A stretch of 64,000 nucleotides of DNA from Xylona heveae TC161 (Eukaryota > Ascomycota > Xylonomycetes > Xylonales > Xylonaceae): NCBI RefSeq assembly GCF_001619985.1, contig NW_017264193.1:5726-69725 (forward strand), given 5' to 3'. Of the stretch, positions 32,201 to 43,930 are shown piece by piece. The notes below the pieces were generated by a model, which searched no databases, was not told the origin of the DNA, and was given only the letters and a program-made list of their open reading frames with translations. A program made the position numbers and the translations under genes. Each line of letters begins with the position of its first letter. Positions within the stretch are counted from its first letter, which is position 1.

Positions 32201-34002
32201 TGACATCATAAGTATAGTGATACCAGATGTTAGTACTTGATAAACAGGATTTGTACAATGTGGCTGTTAAAGTGAGCGCCGAGACCTCGAGCAGGACGTG
32301 GTTCTTCCTGAAACTCCTTGTAAGCCCAACGTCCCATTACAGCCGCCTGTAGAATGCTGTTAATCCTGGTAAACAGAAGTTGCTTACAGCTAGCCGGCCC
32401 TGTCAAGATAGACCTGTGCCGTGACACTTGTGGCTTGGCAGTGGTTCTGCGTGAAAAATTCAGCTTGAAAGGCGCCTCCTCAAAACTGAAACCTAATTTC
32501 CATCCCCTTGGAATAACTGCCGCATATTCATAGCCTACAATTATATACAATGTCAAGGCAGACATCGACAAGGCTGTCATTCTCGCGAACCCTTCCTAAA
32601 ATGAGTGGCTTTCTGGCATTGGTTTACCAATAGATTGAGAGCGCCACAACGACCATTCGCACAAGCTTTGCAAGATTCTGACCCTACAACAGTAAGGAAT
32701 TTCTTTTTGGGCTTTTCTCTTACGACAAAATGGCTGAAAATCCAAAAGGTTCGGTGTGCTGATACATCCTGTCAGTTCAGCCCCAGGGAATAATGCAATC
32801 TACACAGAGACCATGGCCCTCTTCTTGAGCCTTTAACGATATTCCACCTACTGGCTGCCAATGCTGGCTTTGCTGTAGATGTAACGACTGAGCGACCAAA
32901 AACCATTACCGCTCTGCGGCCTGTCGCCAAGATACAGGCTAAATAAAAATCTTTGAACGGTTCACGTTGATATGGTTGGAATGGAGCAAGTGCTGTTGCG
33001 GACAAAGGGAGGGGGGAAAGACATTGTATCGTGCCATGGGCTCCACGCAAAATCCTCGGGCTCTCAAGGATTCATAGCGAGGGACCCACAAAGACTATCG
33101 TGCCAAGAGAACCGTTCCTCGCCCCTAGCAAAAAGGTAGAAGTTAGTATTCACCTATCCACTTATTGTCTCCTTTCCTTGCATTTGCACGAGGAGAAGAA
33201 TCTTCTGCTTACTATACTTTCCCTGATCCAGACTTTTACATGCTGAACAGCTGCAAAGGTATCTAGACCACTTTCTTTTTATACATTATTGTGCACAAGG
33301 TGTTGTCAATCTTCATGCTGATTTTATTAGAACTTTACGAGCCATATGTTTTATCCCCGCATCGGAGACATACAAGCCCTGTTGAATCATATTTGTGACA
33401 TTCATCAAATCCGGTTTGATTGAGGTCTTCAAACATTCTCCTGAAAACCAAAATCTCCGATCTATACTAGGAGGAGATGACGCCTCCAACATTTCTCGCC
33501 CTCGTTCAGCAGTCATGCCCGGCCCAGTACTTTGATACATTGAGATTTTACTCATCGGCTTGCGGTTGCAGATCCCCATATGTCTGACCTGAAATGTCAA
33601 ATTCCTATTTCGAAATTACCAAGGATGTTGGAGACCTACAAACTCACCCCCACCGACCACCGTTAATTCGATCTTCCTGACAGGAGGGGCACATGGGAAT
33701 GAAGGACGGCTCATAGGTATGAGAATATTTCATTTACGGCAGTTTGAGTAATATTAATCGTACTCATCCATGGCATTGCGCAGCCCTTGAAGCTTTTATT
33801 CATCGAATTGAGACTATCCTGCGTTATACACTCCGTTTGGAACCTGTGATGAAGGGCAAACTATATATGTTGCACTTGGATATTTAATTTGTATCCAGCC
33901 CCATGTTGAGGATATAACAGCATACTTTCTTTTCCAAATTAACATAGTTCTTTTGGTGTCGCCCCTGGGAGGCTTGAAACTTTCCTGCTTTTTTCTTTGT
34001 TT
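29283..34002. other. Gene-free stretch of about 4.7 kb
   Basis: Apart from the 3' end of argininosuccinate synthase and the promoter of the serine-rich gene, I cannot support any gene. Open frames up to 154 residues (30605-31069) lack motifs and splice-connected partners. Local features are a strong hairpin at 30179-30212 and AT-rich runs. Old, decayed sequence or a long non-coding transcript are both possible. Confidence 0.35.
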
Positions 34003-34046
34003 TTCTTCTTCTTCTTCTTCTTCTTCTTCTTCTTCTCTCTCTCTTT
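34003..34046 (+). repeat. (TTC)n/(CT)n microsatellite in the 5' leader of the serine-rich gene
   Basis: About eleven TTC units followed by CT repeats, ending 33 nt before the start codon. Pyrimidine-rich tracts directly before start codons are common in highly expressed Aspergillus genes. Confidence 0.8.
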
Positions 34047-34078
34047 AATCTTCCAATTCTTATTTTGTTTATCTGATT

Positions 34079-37000
34079 ATGAGGCTTTTCAAAGCTCTGA
34101 AGGCGCTTCCCTTGCTAAGTGCAGCACTAACCAGCGCAGGCGAGATCGAGAGACGGGATTTCTGTCCAAATGGCCAATCTACTGTGCAGGTTCATGTGTC
34201 TAGTCAAATTATCGAGTACCCGGTCTATGTCAGCACCGTGATTAATGCTCCTACAATTATCAACATTTGGAATGGTCCTACGTATAACATTTACAAACCT
34301 ACCACATTTATCACCAATGTTTGGGCAACATACACCGAGACCAAGACATATACCGTGTACGTTGGAGGCTTATGTCTGAGAATTAGAGGGAAGGGCGACT
34401 GCTAACGTGAAGCAGAACTACTACTACATCTGTTCCACAAACCGAAATCGAAACTTCGAGCGAAACAACTACAACGACAGTATCCGGCTCTACCCTGACG
34501 ACAAGCATTTCGGGATCAGCCACTACTGTTACACTCTCCGGATCCACTGTAACCACTACTTCGGTCTCTACCATTTCAGAGTCGGTCAGCACGACCACCA
34601 TCTCAGGCTCCTCTAGTACCCTAACAAGTGCTTCAACTGCGTCTGTTTCAGTCAGCACCTCAACCATCTCCGGATCAGTTAGTACCACAACTGTGCCCGG
34701 CTCGGTCAGCACCTCGAGCATCTCCGGATCAGTTAGTACCACAACTGTGCCCGGCTCGGTCAGCACGTCGACTCTTCCAAGCTCAATAAGCGTCAGTGTT
34801 AGCACAGTCTCTAGCTCATCGGCCTCCAGCGCCTCGGCCGAAACTTTTATCCTTGCTATCGAAACAGCAGTACCCGCAAGACAGGTTCGACGGCGACAGG
34901 CGACAGTTAATACATACATTCGAGCGGATGGGTCCACTACTTCGGACTGCCGCGGTGCCAGCATTTTTCAGATCATTGGTGGACAATTGTTTTCAAATGG
35001 AGGTTATATTTCAACCAATGCAACGAGCTATTCCATATTCTCAATTGGCTTGGGTGCACAATACAGCACAACCTTTTCCGCAACCGCGTCGAATATCATT
35101 TGGAGTAATATTGCATTCGCAAACCTCTATGCATCCTTTTATCTCTCGCCATCTCTTGACGTCTTCGCATCATTCCAGGGAAGTGTACCAGAAGATTTTG
35201 TAGCTGGTTCTCTGGTGTATTTTGATCGTAAGTAGTCGTTCAGCCCTCATGGGAATCATTCACTGATGGAATTTTCAGCGGCTTCATGCCCTCAAACATC
35301 CTCGATTTCATCTTTGCAGTCCTCGACCGTTTCTTCGAGTACATCAAGCCCAATCCAGTCTTCATCAAAGACCTCAGCATCGAGCCTTTCAAGCAGCAGC
35401 ATTGAAAGTACATCAAGTTTTGGCAGCAGTTCAACCTCCAGTTCGGTCTTTTCATCAAGCAGCGCCGTTCCAAGTTCATCTAGCTCTTCCAGTAGTTCGA
35501 CCTCCAGTTCGGTCTTTTCATCCAGCAGCGCCGTTCCAAGTTCATCTAGCTCTTTCAGCAGTCACTTCTCTAGCTTATCCTCACATTCAAGCAGCGTGGC
35601 GTCGATTTCATCCAGTTCCGGTATCTCTAGCGAGCTATCTTCTGTTTCATCCGTATCGACAAGTATCAGCTCATCGCTGAGTTCAAGTATCTCCAGATCC
35701 AGTGCCATACAGAGTTCAAGTCTTGGCTCTTCAAGCTCATCGGGCTCCAGCTCTTCTAGCAGTATATCATCCCTGCCGTTAAGCTCGTCGAGCTCTGTGT
35801 CTACAGTGTCAAGCTCATTGAGTAGCATTTCCTCCGTCATCACCAGTTCCTCGTCGCCAATATTTTCAAGCCAAGCATCATCAACTTCACTGAGCCTGAG
35901 TTCCAGTCTATCCAGTGTGTCCAGTACACAGGTCTCATCCAGTACCATTTTTTCAAGTCAGACAGCCTCGTCCAGCTCGTCCTCTCTCAGCTCTGCAAGT
36001 TCAACGAGCTTTCTCCTGAGTGCTAACCCAACTGGGTCAGCTTTACACAAGAGACAAGGGACAACGAGCAACTATGTCATGAGTTCTGGGGACACAACGG
36101 ATGACTGCACTGCGGCAGGAATTTTTACCCTCATGGATGGGCAATTATTTAGCGAAGGGAAAATAATATCTGCTGACGGCGATGGTTACGCACTTTTTGC
36201 TATTGATCAGGGTGGCCAGTACACCACCACCTTTTCTCTTGGTGTAATTTCGCTCACGTGGTCAAATCCTGCTTTCTCAAGCTTTTTCGCGACATTCTAC
36301 CTGTCCGAGGGTAAAGTATATGCAGCCTTTGAGGATGGAAATTCTCCTGCTGATGCAGTTGAGGTCTCCCTCAACTTTTTACCCAGTAAGTTAAGGAAAA
36401 GAAAGCTTTAGGCACGTACTTACTTGCTCTCTAGCATCTTCATGTGGCAATGTCACTAGCTCGAGTGTTGCTAGCTCGTCAATAGCGACTGTTTCATCAT
36501 CGAGCGCAACGTTTTCGACATCACCCAGCTCTTCCATCAATACATTTTCAAGCAGCCAATCGGAGCCCTTAAGCTCACCTACATCATTTTCGACATCCAC
36601 CTCAAGTCTTGCAACTTCAAGTATTCCCAGCGCCTCATCTAGCTCAAGCAATCTATTCAGTAGCACCTCAATCAGCTCGGGCATATCTACTGGAAGCACT
36701 TCCGTTTCAAGTTCTAGCAACGGCTTCACTAGCAAAAGCTTGAGTAGGAGCCTCAGCAGCAGTAGTTTATTTTCTATAAGCAGCTTTAGCTCACGAGCGC
36801 CCTTCAGTAACAGCAGTAGCCAAGCTCCAACCACTGCTTCCAGTAATAGCATCCCACAAAGCTCCAAGTCACTCATCAGCAGCACGCGTGCAACAAGCCT
36901 TAGCACTATCTCAAGCGAAACCTCCTCCGTAAGTAGCTTGAGCAGCTCCGGAAGCACGTTAGAGCCCAGCACCAGCTTGGGTAGCAGTTCTATTTCTTCA

Positions 37001-39921
37001 GCAAGCATCTCCGGAGGCTCTTCCAGCAGTGCTCTGAGCAGTGTCAGCAGCTTAAGCATCAGCGCTATTACCTCCAGTAGTACGGTTCAAAGTTCCTCGA
37101 GTCATTCTGTTGTGATACCAAGCAGCAGCTCGAGTGGAACTCAAGCGAGTGCGAGCATCTCCTCACTCTCTTCTTTCAGCCACTCAACCATTTCGGCTTC
37201 CTCGGCAGCATCAAATGCACATTCTAGCTCCACCATATCTGCCAGCAGCACCATTCAATCCAGTGTTAGTGGCACTTTCTACGTGCTAGTTTCTCCAACG
37301 GTGGAAGTCAATAGCTTGCGAAAACGTCAAGAAATCTCTCTGGCATATCTCGGTGACAATGGCAGTACAGTTGAAAGCTGCAATGATGCCGCAAGATATT
37401 CCATAAACGATGGGCAACTGATAGGTGCAGGTGGTTCAATTTCAACCAACCCCGGAACAGATAGCCAGCTTCTTATCCCCCTTGACCCGGCTGGATCTAT
37501 TGCCCAAACATGGAGCATGGTCGCAGATATCCTCATCTGGTCCAATCCAGCATTTCAGCTCGGCGTTGCTGAATTCTGTGCTTACTCAAATGAGGGCCAA
37601 GCATTTGCTGTCCTGAATGGGAGCACTCCTTTAAGTTGTAATTTGGTTGCACTCGTCGCGCTGCCAGGTAAGTTGATTTTTGAGCTTCACTTTAATACCA
37701 ATCACTAATCTCGGTTTACTTATCCCTGCTAGAGTCACAATGCCCAACGAACACGACAGGCTCTAGCACCAGTTCTCCACCGATTGGCTCGACAAGCTTG
37801 GCATCTGGCGCATCATCTAGCCACACATCAGGTTCATTCTCAGCTTTGTCAAGCTCATTATCAAGCCTTACACCCATTTCCAGCTTCTCAACAAGCCAAA
37901 CGGCCAGCATCACAGTACCCACCAGTTTACAATCTACTCCCGTGTCGGTTTCTTCATCGGGCCTTCCTAGCTTCAGTTCTAGCCCGTCATCAAACGCAGC
38001 TTCTTCCCTCCTATCTAGTCTCTCTTCTATTTCATCTTTGGGCTCTTCGTCCATAAACCCTTCCAGCTTACCCTCTGCGGCCTCTTCCAGTCTTTCATCT
38101 ATCACGACCTCGATCATTTTGCCCTCAAGCGCTCTTTCCAGCTTTCTTTCAAGCCTAGAGTCGAGCCTCTCAGCGAGTCTGACGTCTGGGATCTCCGGGA
38201 TCTTATCGGTGTCGTCTCGACTTCCATCTGGGGGTTCATCTGGGGGTTCATCTGTATCACCATCCGGTCTCCCTTCGAGCTCGATCGGTATACTGTCGAG
38301 CATAAGCGGGGCTTCTTCAAGCCCGATTGCAACTGCGAGCTCGTCTTCCACCGCAACTATATCTGTGAGCACATTGTCATCTGTGACATCTCTCCCAAGT
38401 TTCAGTGGAAGTTTCTCTACAACCATCTCAGCGAGCACCATCTCAACCTCTTCAACATCAGGTACAGGCGATAATGGTGGGAATATTCTGAGTGTTGGGC
38501 TCGGACTATCAGGAACGCAGACATATGTAGAAATTGGAGTAACAGTCCCTGCTATACTTACAACATCCTTGTCCGTCGGTGTGCAGGGACCAGTCACCCT
38601 TCCCCCTGTGGCCAGCGACAAGATCAATGTTGGAATCGGATTAGGTGGCGTTGACATTGGAGTTACAGTTCCTGGGATCATTACTACGACATTGGTGGCT
38701 GCCCTTACCCAGACTCCAACAACAACAACAACAACAACGCCCCCACCTACAGCCTCACCAAGTAACATCCTGGACGTTGGTCTTGGTGTATCTGGAACCC
38801 AGACATATGCTTCCGTTGGAGTCACCGTTCCTGCTATCCTTACCACTTCACTGTCCGTTGCTGTTGATGGGTCTGCCACACTTCCACCAACAGCCAGCGA
38901 CAAAATAAGCGTCAGCCTTGGCTCAAGCAGTGCATCTGTCGGAGTGACAGTTCCAGGAATACTCACTACAACACTAGTTGTTGCTTTACCAACTACTACG
39001 AGCACAACTTCCACCTCAGCAGGGTCTAACGGCAACAATATCCTTGACGTGGGCTTAAGTTCGTCAGGGACAAAGACTTATGCATCCATCGGAGTAACTG
39101 TGCCGGCGATTCTGACAACATCTTTGGCAGTTGCTTTTGACGGTCCTGTCACTTTACCACCAGTTGCAAATGATCGAATCAATGTTGGAGTTGGTCTTGG
39201 TGGTGCGTCAGTTGGTGTTACTGTACCCGGTATTATAACCACAACTATAGTCGTTGCCCTCACCACTTCAACCCCGACGCCGACAGCGAATCCTACGACG
39301 ACAACATCAACAGCAGATAACGGAGGCAATATTCTGAATGTTGCTCTTGGGACTAGTGGTACACAGACCATTGCATCAGTCGGAGTGACTGTTCCAGCGG
39401 TCCTTACAACCTCACTCGCAGTAGCCCTCCAGGGACCAGTAACGCTCCCGCCTGCAGCAAGTGATCGAATCAACGTGGGGGTCGGACTCAATGGCGTATC
39501 AGTTGGAGTTACCGTTCCGCAGATTCTAACAACAACAATTGTTGTTCCATTAGCTGCCACACCGAGTACCTCGACTCCAACAACAACTACCACAACCTCT
39601 GCACCTTCGGTAGTGACAACGTTACCAAGCACCGTTACGACGCTTCCAACTGTCGCTCCAACCTCCTCTGTCAATGGCGGGAATATACTCAGTGTAGGCC
39701 TTAGTTCATCAGGAACAAAAACCTATGCACAGCTCGGCGTGACCGTCCCCGCGATTCTAACTACTTCCCTTAAGGTCTCCGTTAGCGGTCCTGTAACTCT
39801 TCCACCTGTTGCGAGCGATAAGATAAATGTTGGCATTGGTCTGGGCGGCGCTTCTGTTGGTATTACTGTTCCATCCATTATTACTACTACAATTGTAGTA
39901 CCTTTGGCTCAGACATTATAA
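34079..39921 (+). CDS. Large secreted serine/threonine-rich modular protein (DUF7908-like)
   Basis: Five exons, 34079-34356, 34416-35227, 35279-36385, 36435-37667 and 37733-39921, give 1872 residues in one frame. It starts with a signal peptide (about residues 1-21, LKALPLLSAALTSA) and a 70-residue cysteine-poor domain. Three cycles follow, each a Ser/Thr-rich stalk, a dibasic site (RRRQ, HKRQ, RKRQ) and a domain of about 110 residues with DGSTTxxC...DGQL...IST...ILWSNPAF signatures, fitting DUF7908. The last exon holds a long Ser-rich stalk and five beta-type repeats ending in VPLAQTL. There is no C-terminal hydrophobic GPI signal or membrane segment. The protein is probably a cell-wall or extracellular glycoprotein, heavily O-glycosylated, and the KR/RR sites may be cut by the Kex2-type protease. 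All introns after the first are phase 1. Confidence 0.85.
34651..34764 (+). repeat. 54-bp coding tandem repeat
   Basis: Two full 54-bp units begin at 34651 and 34705, with a partial third from 34759. Each encodes 18 residues of the VSTSTISGSVSTTTVPGS type in the first Ser/Thr stalk. Near-identity of the two units suggests a recent duplication. Confidence 0.85.
34897..35227 (+). other. DUF7908-like domain A
   Basis: Begins at the Q after RRR and runs to the end of exon 2. Signatures are DGSTTSDC, IIGGQLFSNGGYISTN and NIIWSNIAFANLYASFY. Confidence 0.7.
35428..35559 (+). repeat. 66-bp coding tandem repeat
   Basis: Two nearly identical 66-bp units start at 35428 and 35494 in the second Ser-rich stalk (unit text SSTSSSVFSSSSAVPSSSSS). 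They mark local slippage or unequal crossing-over. Confidence 0.85.
36055..36385 (+). other. DUF7908-like domain B
   Basis: Begins after the HKR dibasic site and ends with exon 3. Signatures are SGDTTDDC, LMDGQLFSEGKIIS and SLTWSNPAFSSFFATFY. Confidence 0.7.
37328..37667 (+). other. DUF7908-like domain C
   Basis: Begins after the RKR site and ends with exon 4. Signatures are NGSTVESC, SINDGQLIGAGGSISTN and ILIWSNPAFQLGVAEFC. It is the only copy that keeps the later cysteines (AEFC and SCNL). Confidence 0.7.
38473..39906 (+). repeat. Five GVTVP beta-type protein repeats
   Basis: Five copies of about 75-80 residues start near 38473, 38761, 39031, 39319 and 39673, separated by Thr/Pro-rich linkers. 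Each copy contains two related halves, one ending GVTVPAILTTSL and the other GVTVPGIITTTIVV, linked by PVTLPPxASDKI. The alternation of hydrophobic and small residues suggests ten stacked beta strands or hairpins. I know no named domain for it. Confidence 0.85.
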
Positions 39922-42283
39922 TCTTGGATCTGTTGGTCCGGATCCACTCATTACTTGTCTACGCACACCCAGGGATTAGAATCGGGAACCCAAGATTTGG
40001 GTAGATCTCTATTCAGGCAATGTCAAGTGTATTCTCTTTATCTATTGCAATTATGGAATTCAAGCAGCGGAAGAAATTAAAGCATATATTCCTCTATCAA
40101 GCGTGGTTTTTTGAAGAGAGAAAATCGATCAAAAGATGTAGTTGGACTCTCAATGATATATGGCATCTGAATGAGCGATTAAAGAATTCACTCAGAAAGA
40201 AATATCCATATGATAGGGCCAGGTTGTAGGGCTAGGGTTATGGTGTCTTTGTTGGCGTCATGCTATTTCAAACGGGGATGCTCCACCGACGTTGTAAATT
40301 TAGTCTACGGTGATCATTTTAAGCTATGGGAGTTAAGCTTTAAAATAGGGTCGGGTCGGCCCGCGTAGGTCATAGATGAACGCAACCAGGTCAACCATGA
40401 CTGGGCAGGGGGAATTGAACCCGGCGTACAGAATGTGCGTTGCCACGTTTCGGCAGGCAGACACTTGACGATCCTTTTCTAAATGATCAACTTGATCTGC
40501 GGCCATCATCGGAAACGTAGGTAGGTATTAAAAGTTAGGACCATTACTCCTAGTTAATTGGTGGGCCTGGAGCTCAATTGGGAAATAAGAGCGGTCTCAA
40601 GGTATAATTACGTACATTGGCGCCACGGCTAAGGTCTCGGACTGTCCCAGATAAGACGTGTAGCCGGGAGACGCTGGCCATGATACCTAGATAGAGGGTG
40701 TTTGCCCGAAGGGGTGGGTGACCAAAGTTCTCGATGTGAGTGACAGCTCTTTGCGGCGTGGCTTGGCCATGCTGGTAATGATGAGGCGAGGACGAGCGAA
40801 TGGAAATTGCTCATTGCGTATATCCCCCTGTCCATGACAAATCAAACAAGTAAGCTCAATGCGGTTGTACATGGCATAGCCCTAGCCAAGTGAAACACTC
40901 GAGAGGCGAGAGCATACAATACTGTAGTCCTTGATGAGATCGAACGCCTGGAGACCTGAACCTTTGGGGTAGCTGAACAGGTCAAATCTAGGAATTCAAA
41001 AATGACAGAACAAGTACATTATCACTGCCGCTGCCAATGACCAGCAGATTGATTTTTCCTTCTTTTTGCGTGTAATACTGGTACATCCATCCGTACCTGA
41101 ATGGTATTGGCTTCTCTCCTTGTCTTGAAAGCTCTTCTTTGTGAGACTTTCTTCGAAAAGCCGTGCTTATCATGGCAATGATTCCAGAGGTCGTATACGA
41201 GCCAGCATCATGAGTGTCCGGTTCGTTGTCTCCCTTTTGCTTTTCCTCGGCCCTCCTGTTGCTCTTACCGATCTTCACCGCTCTTTTGCCGGTCATATAT
41301 ACCAATTATGTTCTCCATACTGCTACAGTTCGATCCGTCCCCAGAGAGACACTCGTTGATAGCGGGCTCGAAGTAGTTTTGTCATTTCTATTGCGACGCG
41401 ATTCCAACTTTGCCAAAGCGGCCGCTTCCATTGTACAAGCTCTATTTGCGTCATTCAAGCTCTGCGAGGCGCGGAGCAAGCAAAATGATGAGTATGATTA
41501 TACCGCTTATGGTCTCATTGTTGTCCGTATGTGATCATGTCCATTTTCAACTTTATTGGGAACGTGGTCACTCCAGAATATCCTTCTCTCCACAAGGTAC
41601 GATCGGCTATCATCGATGAAGCAGAGGGTCGTGATGGCGTCTTTGATTGCGTTGTCGGCCGCCTCAACCCCAAAGAAACACAGTCACAATATCCAGTAAA
41701 GTTGTGACATGTAATTCCGATGATGCCAATCTCAGCCTTGATTTGTCCAGCAACGTTAATGACGTCACGCTCACTGTCAAGCCCGTCAAGGGCGTCCTTT
41801 CGAGACAAGCGAAAACGCACCGAACCTTTTCTCTGTACAGAGTATTCTGTCTTTCTTGGGTTGGTTCGGTCATCTTATTGTATTGCGGTATATTTTTGAA
41901 GCGCGAACTGTCATGCTTGAAGTGTTAATTGAAGGGTTTAAAATGGCTTTTAGTCTTCAATGATGGCTCCACGAAGTATGACTCAGCAATGATTATAGCG
42001 GTTCGATAAATCATCGCCGTCACGTCAACCACGAATTGAGTCTCGTCAAAAGTATCAAGAAATAGAAAGATTCTCGCCCCTCCCTTGGAGCCACTTTCAT
42101 TTGTAATCTCTATATACATTAGATCAGATTCTTCATGATAGGTGCTGAAGACAGTTTGCGTTTAAGCCAATTTTACCCTTTCTGGTCGACTAAGAATGTG
42201 TACATAAGTAAGAAAGTAATATCTTGAAAGAGAAAGCCAGCAATTGGAAGCCGGACATTATTGGGTATCCATATTAATCATCT
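39922..42283. other. Intergenic region of 2.4 kb
   Basis: 3' regions of the serine-rich gene and of the MFS gene (convergent). No gene is supported. A palindromic TGACGTCA (bZIP/AtfA-type site) lies at 41760-41767, and a tRNA-T-arm-like string near 40400-40440 does not extend into a full tRNA. Confidence 0.35.
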
Positions 42284-43930
42284 TCAAGCCTTCCAGTGTT
42301 CGTACTCCCTCCGCCTAAACAGCCGTGCAATAATGTAGAAGCCAGCTCCACCAAGAATCATCGACCCAGAGAAAGCTTGCGCGCCGTAAAATTTCTTTTC
42401 TGGGATGTTGAGAAGAACATCGCCGATAGGATTGCCGATCAGCAGACCAAGCGCAGCAAAGCAGAAGCACATACCCATGCGAGTACCGACCTTTTTCAGG
42501 TCAGGGGACAATGAAGCTGCAACGGTCGGAGGCAACGAAACAATGGCACCCGAAAGGAATCCAAATAGCGCTGAAAAAACAATAGTGCCCGGGTCATTGT
42601 CAATCCGAATCCATGCTAGCGCGACAATGGCGGAAGCGACGGAAAAGGGTATCAAGACATTCAGGTAACCTAATCGGTCGGCGATGAGGTTCGGAATAAT
42701 ACGTCCGAGTGCAGAGGCTGCATTCATGATCGAGAGGAGATAAAATGAAAAATCGACCGAAGTGCCGATCTTGACAGCACCAAAAATGGGAATATCAAAG
42801 AAGGGGATATAGATGCCCATGAAACAACAAAAGAGACCAATACTAAAAAAGGTGAAGGGGGCCTCTTTGAACGCGGGAAGATCAAGCAAAGCCCGCGGTC
42901 CGCTGGGAAGGATCCGAGGCTTCATGACAACGGTCGAAATGCAAAGGGTGGCAAAAGCAATAAATCCAATAATTCTTGTCGCCCAGGGAGCGCCAATCTC
43001 TGGCGTCAACCGTCGAAAAACGATGGGGTAGATGACACCGCCTAACTCAGGGTCCCAATTAGCGCTGACTAGTCCTTGATTTACCCACGGGAGCAGAAAA
43101 ACGTGAAAGGAGGGGGCGAGAGGGGAACGAGGGGGAATGGGGTGCACGAACCAACGCTACCGCCCGCAGCCGAGATACCAATTGCTACCGCTCGCTTGGT
43201 ACTGAAATAGGTGGCCACAATCGCCACGCTGGGTACGAATAAACACTGAATAAATCAATCAATCGTCAGTAAATCTGGTCGAAAAAGAGAATATGTAGAA
43301 AAGGAAAACGTCAATGTTACCGCTGCTCCAATACCGACACACAGCGCCTGCGCCAGAAAGATTTCCCAGTAATTCTTGCCCAAGCTAGTCATCATCATGC
43401 CAAATGAGACTAAGAAATTTCCACCGATGAGAAGGTGGCGGAGATAACCACGGTCATAGAGCGGGCCGGTTACGATCCCACCAGCAACCAGCAGGAACCC
43501 TTGCACGGTGCCAATCCAGGATATGGTTCCCGAGGAATAACCCTTGAGGGTTGTGCTTTGGTAGTAAGATTCGAACGCGCCAAAAGTGTTGATGATGCCC
43601 CTGGATGTTGTTGAAAGGGTGAGATTGTCAGCCAACGGATCTTGATGCTCCAAGGAAAGTCACTAACCAGGAGTTGAAGAACAGAAAGAAGGCCCCAAGT
43701 ACTTGGAGCCACGCTTGCAATCCGCCATTTGGAATGGCATTATTGATATTCGCTACCGCTGCAGCCTCAGCCTCCTTTGTCTGAGAGGCGCTGATCTCGG
43801 TGTCGCTGGGCAGGACTTCGGATTTCTCGTCGGGGGTTGCACGGTCACTTGAGGACGAGGACCATGCAACACCTTGAGTCGGCTGGTCGTTTAACGTTAT
43901 CACGGTGTGGTCAGGGTTTCTTTCAGCCAT
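42284..43930 (-). CDS. MFS transporter, monocarboxylate-type
   Basis: Four exons on the minus strand, 43930-43668, 43600-43321, 43245-43152 and 43041-42284, give 464 residues. An N-terminal cytosolic tail of about 65 residues rich in Ser and acidic residues is followed by about twelve hydrophobic segments. The start of the transporter part (PNGGLQAWLQVLGAF...WGIINTFGAFESYYQ) and SWIGTVQGFLL are characteristic of fungal monocarboxylate/riboflavin transporter-like MFS proteins (MCT family). The YFSTKRAVAIGISAAGGS loop spans exon 3. It probably sits in the plasma membrane; the substrate is unknown. It is divergent from the NRPS across 3.35 kb and could export that enzyme's product, but this is inference. 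Confidence 0.88.

Noticed and set aside
34383-39674. Long open frames on the minus strand opposite the Ser/Thr-rich gene (for example 37716-39038, 36391-37059, 35562-35948)
   Set aside because: They mirror Ser/Thr codon bias: reverse complements of TCN, AGY and ACN give Leu, Glu, Val and Asp codons without stops. They have no motifs, and the plus-strand frame has a signal peptide, domains and consistent splicing.
40395-40445. Possible tRNA on the minus strand (GGGTTCAATTCCC-like T arm)
   Set aside because: The T stem pairs poorly and no matching acceptor, D or anticodon stems were found within 80 nt.
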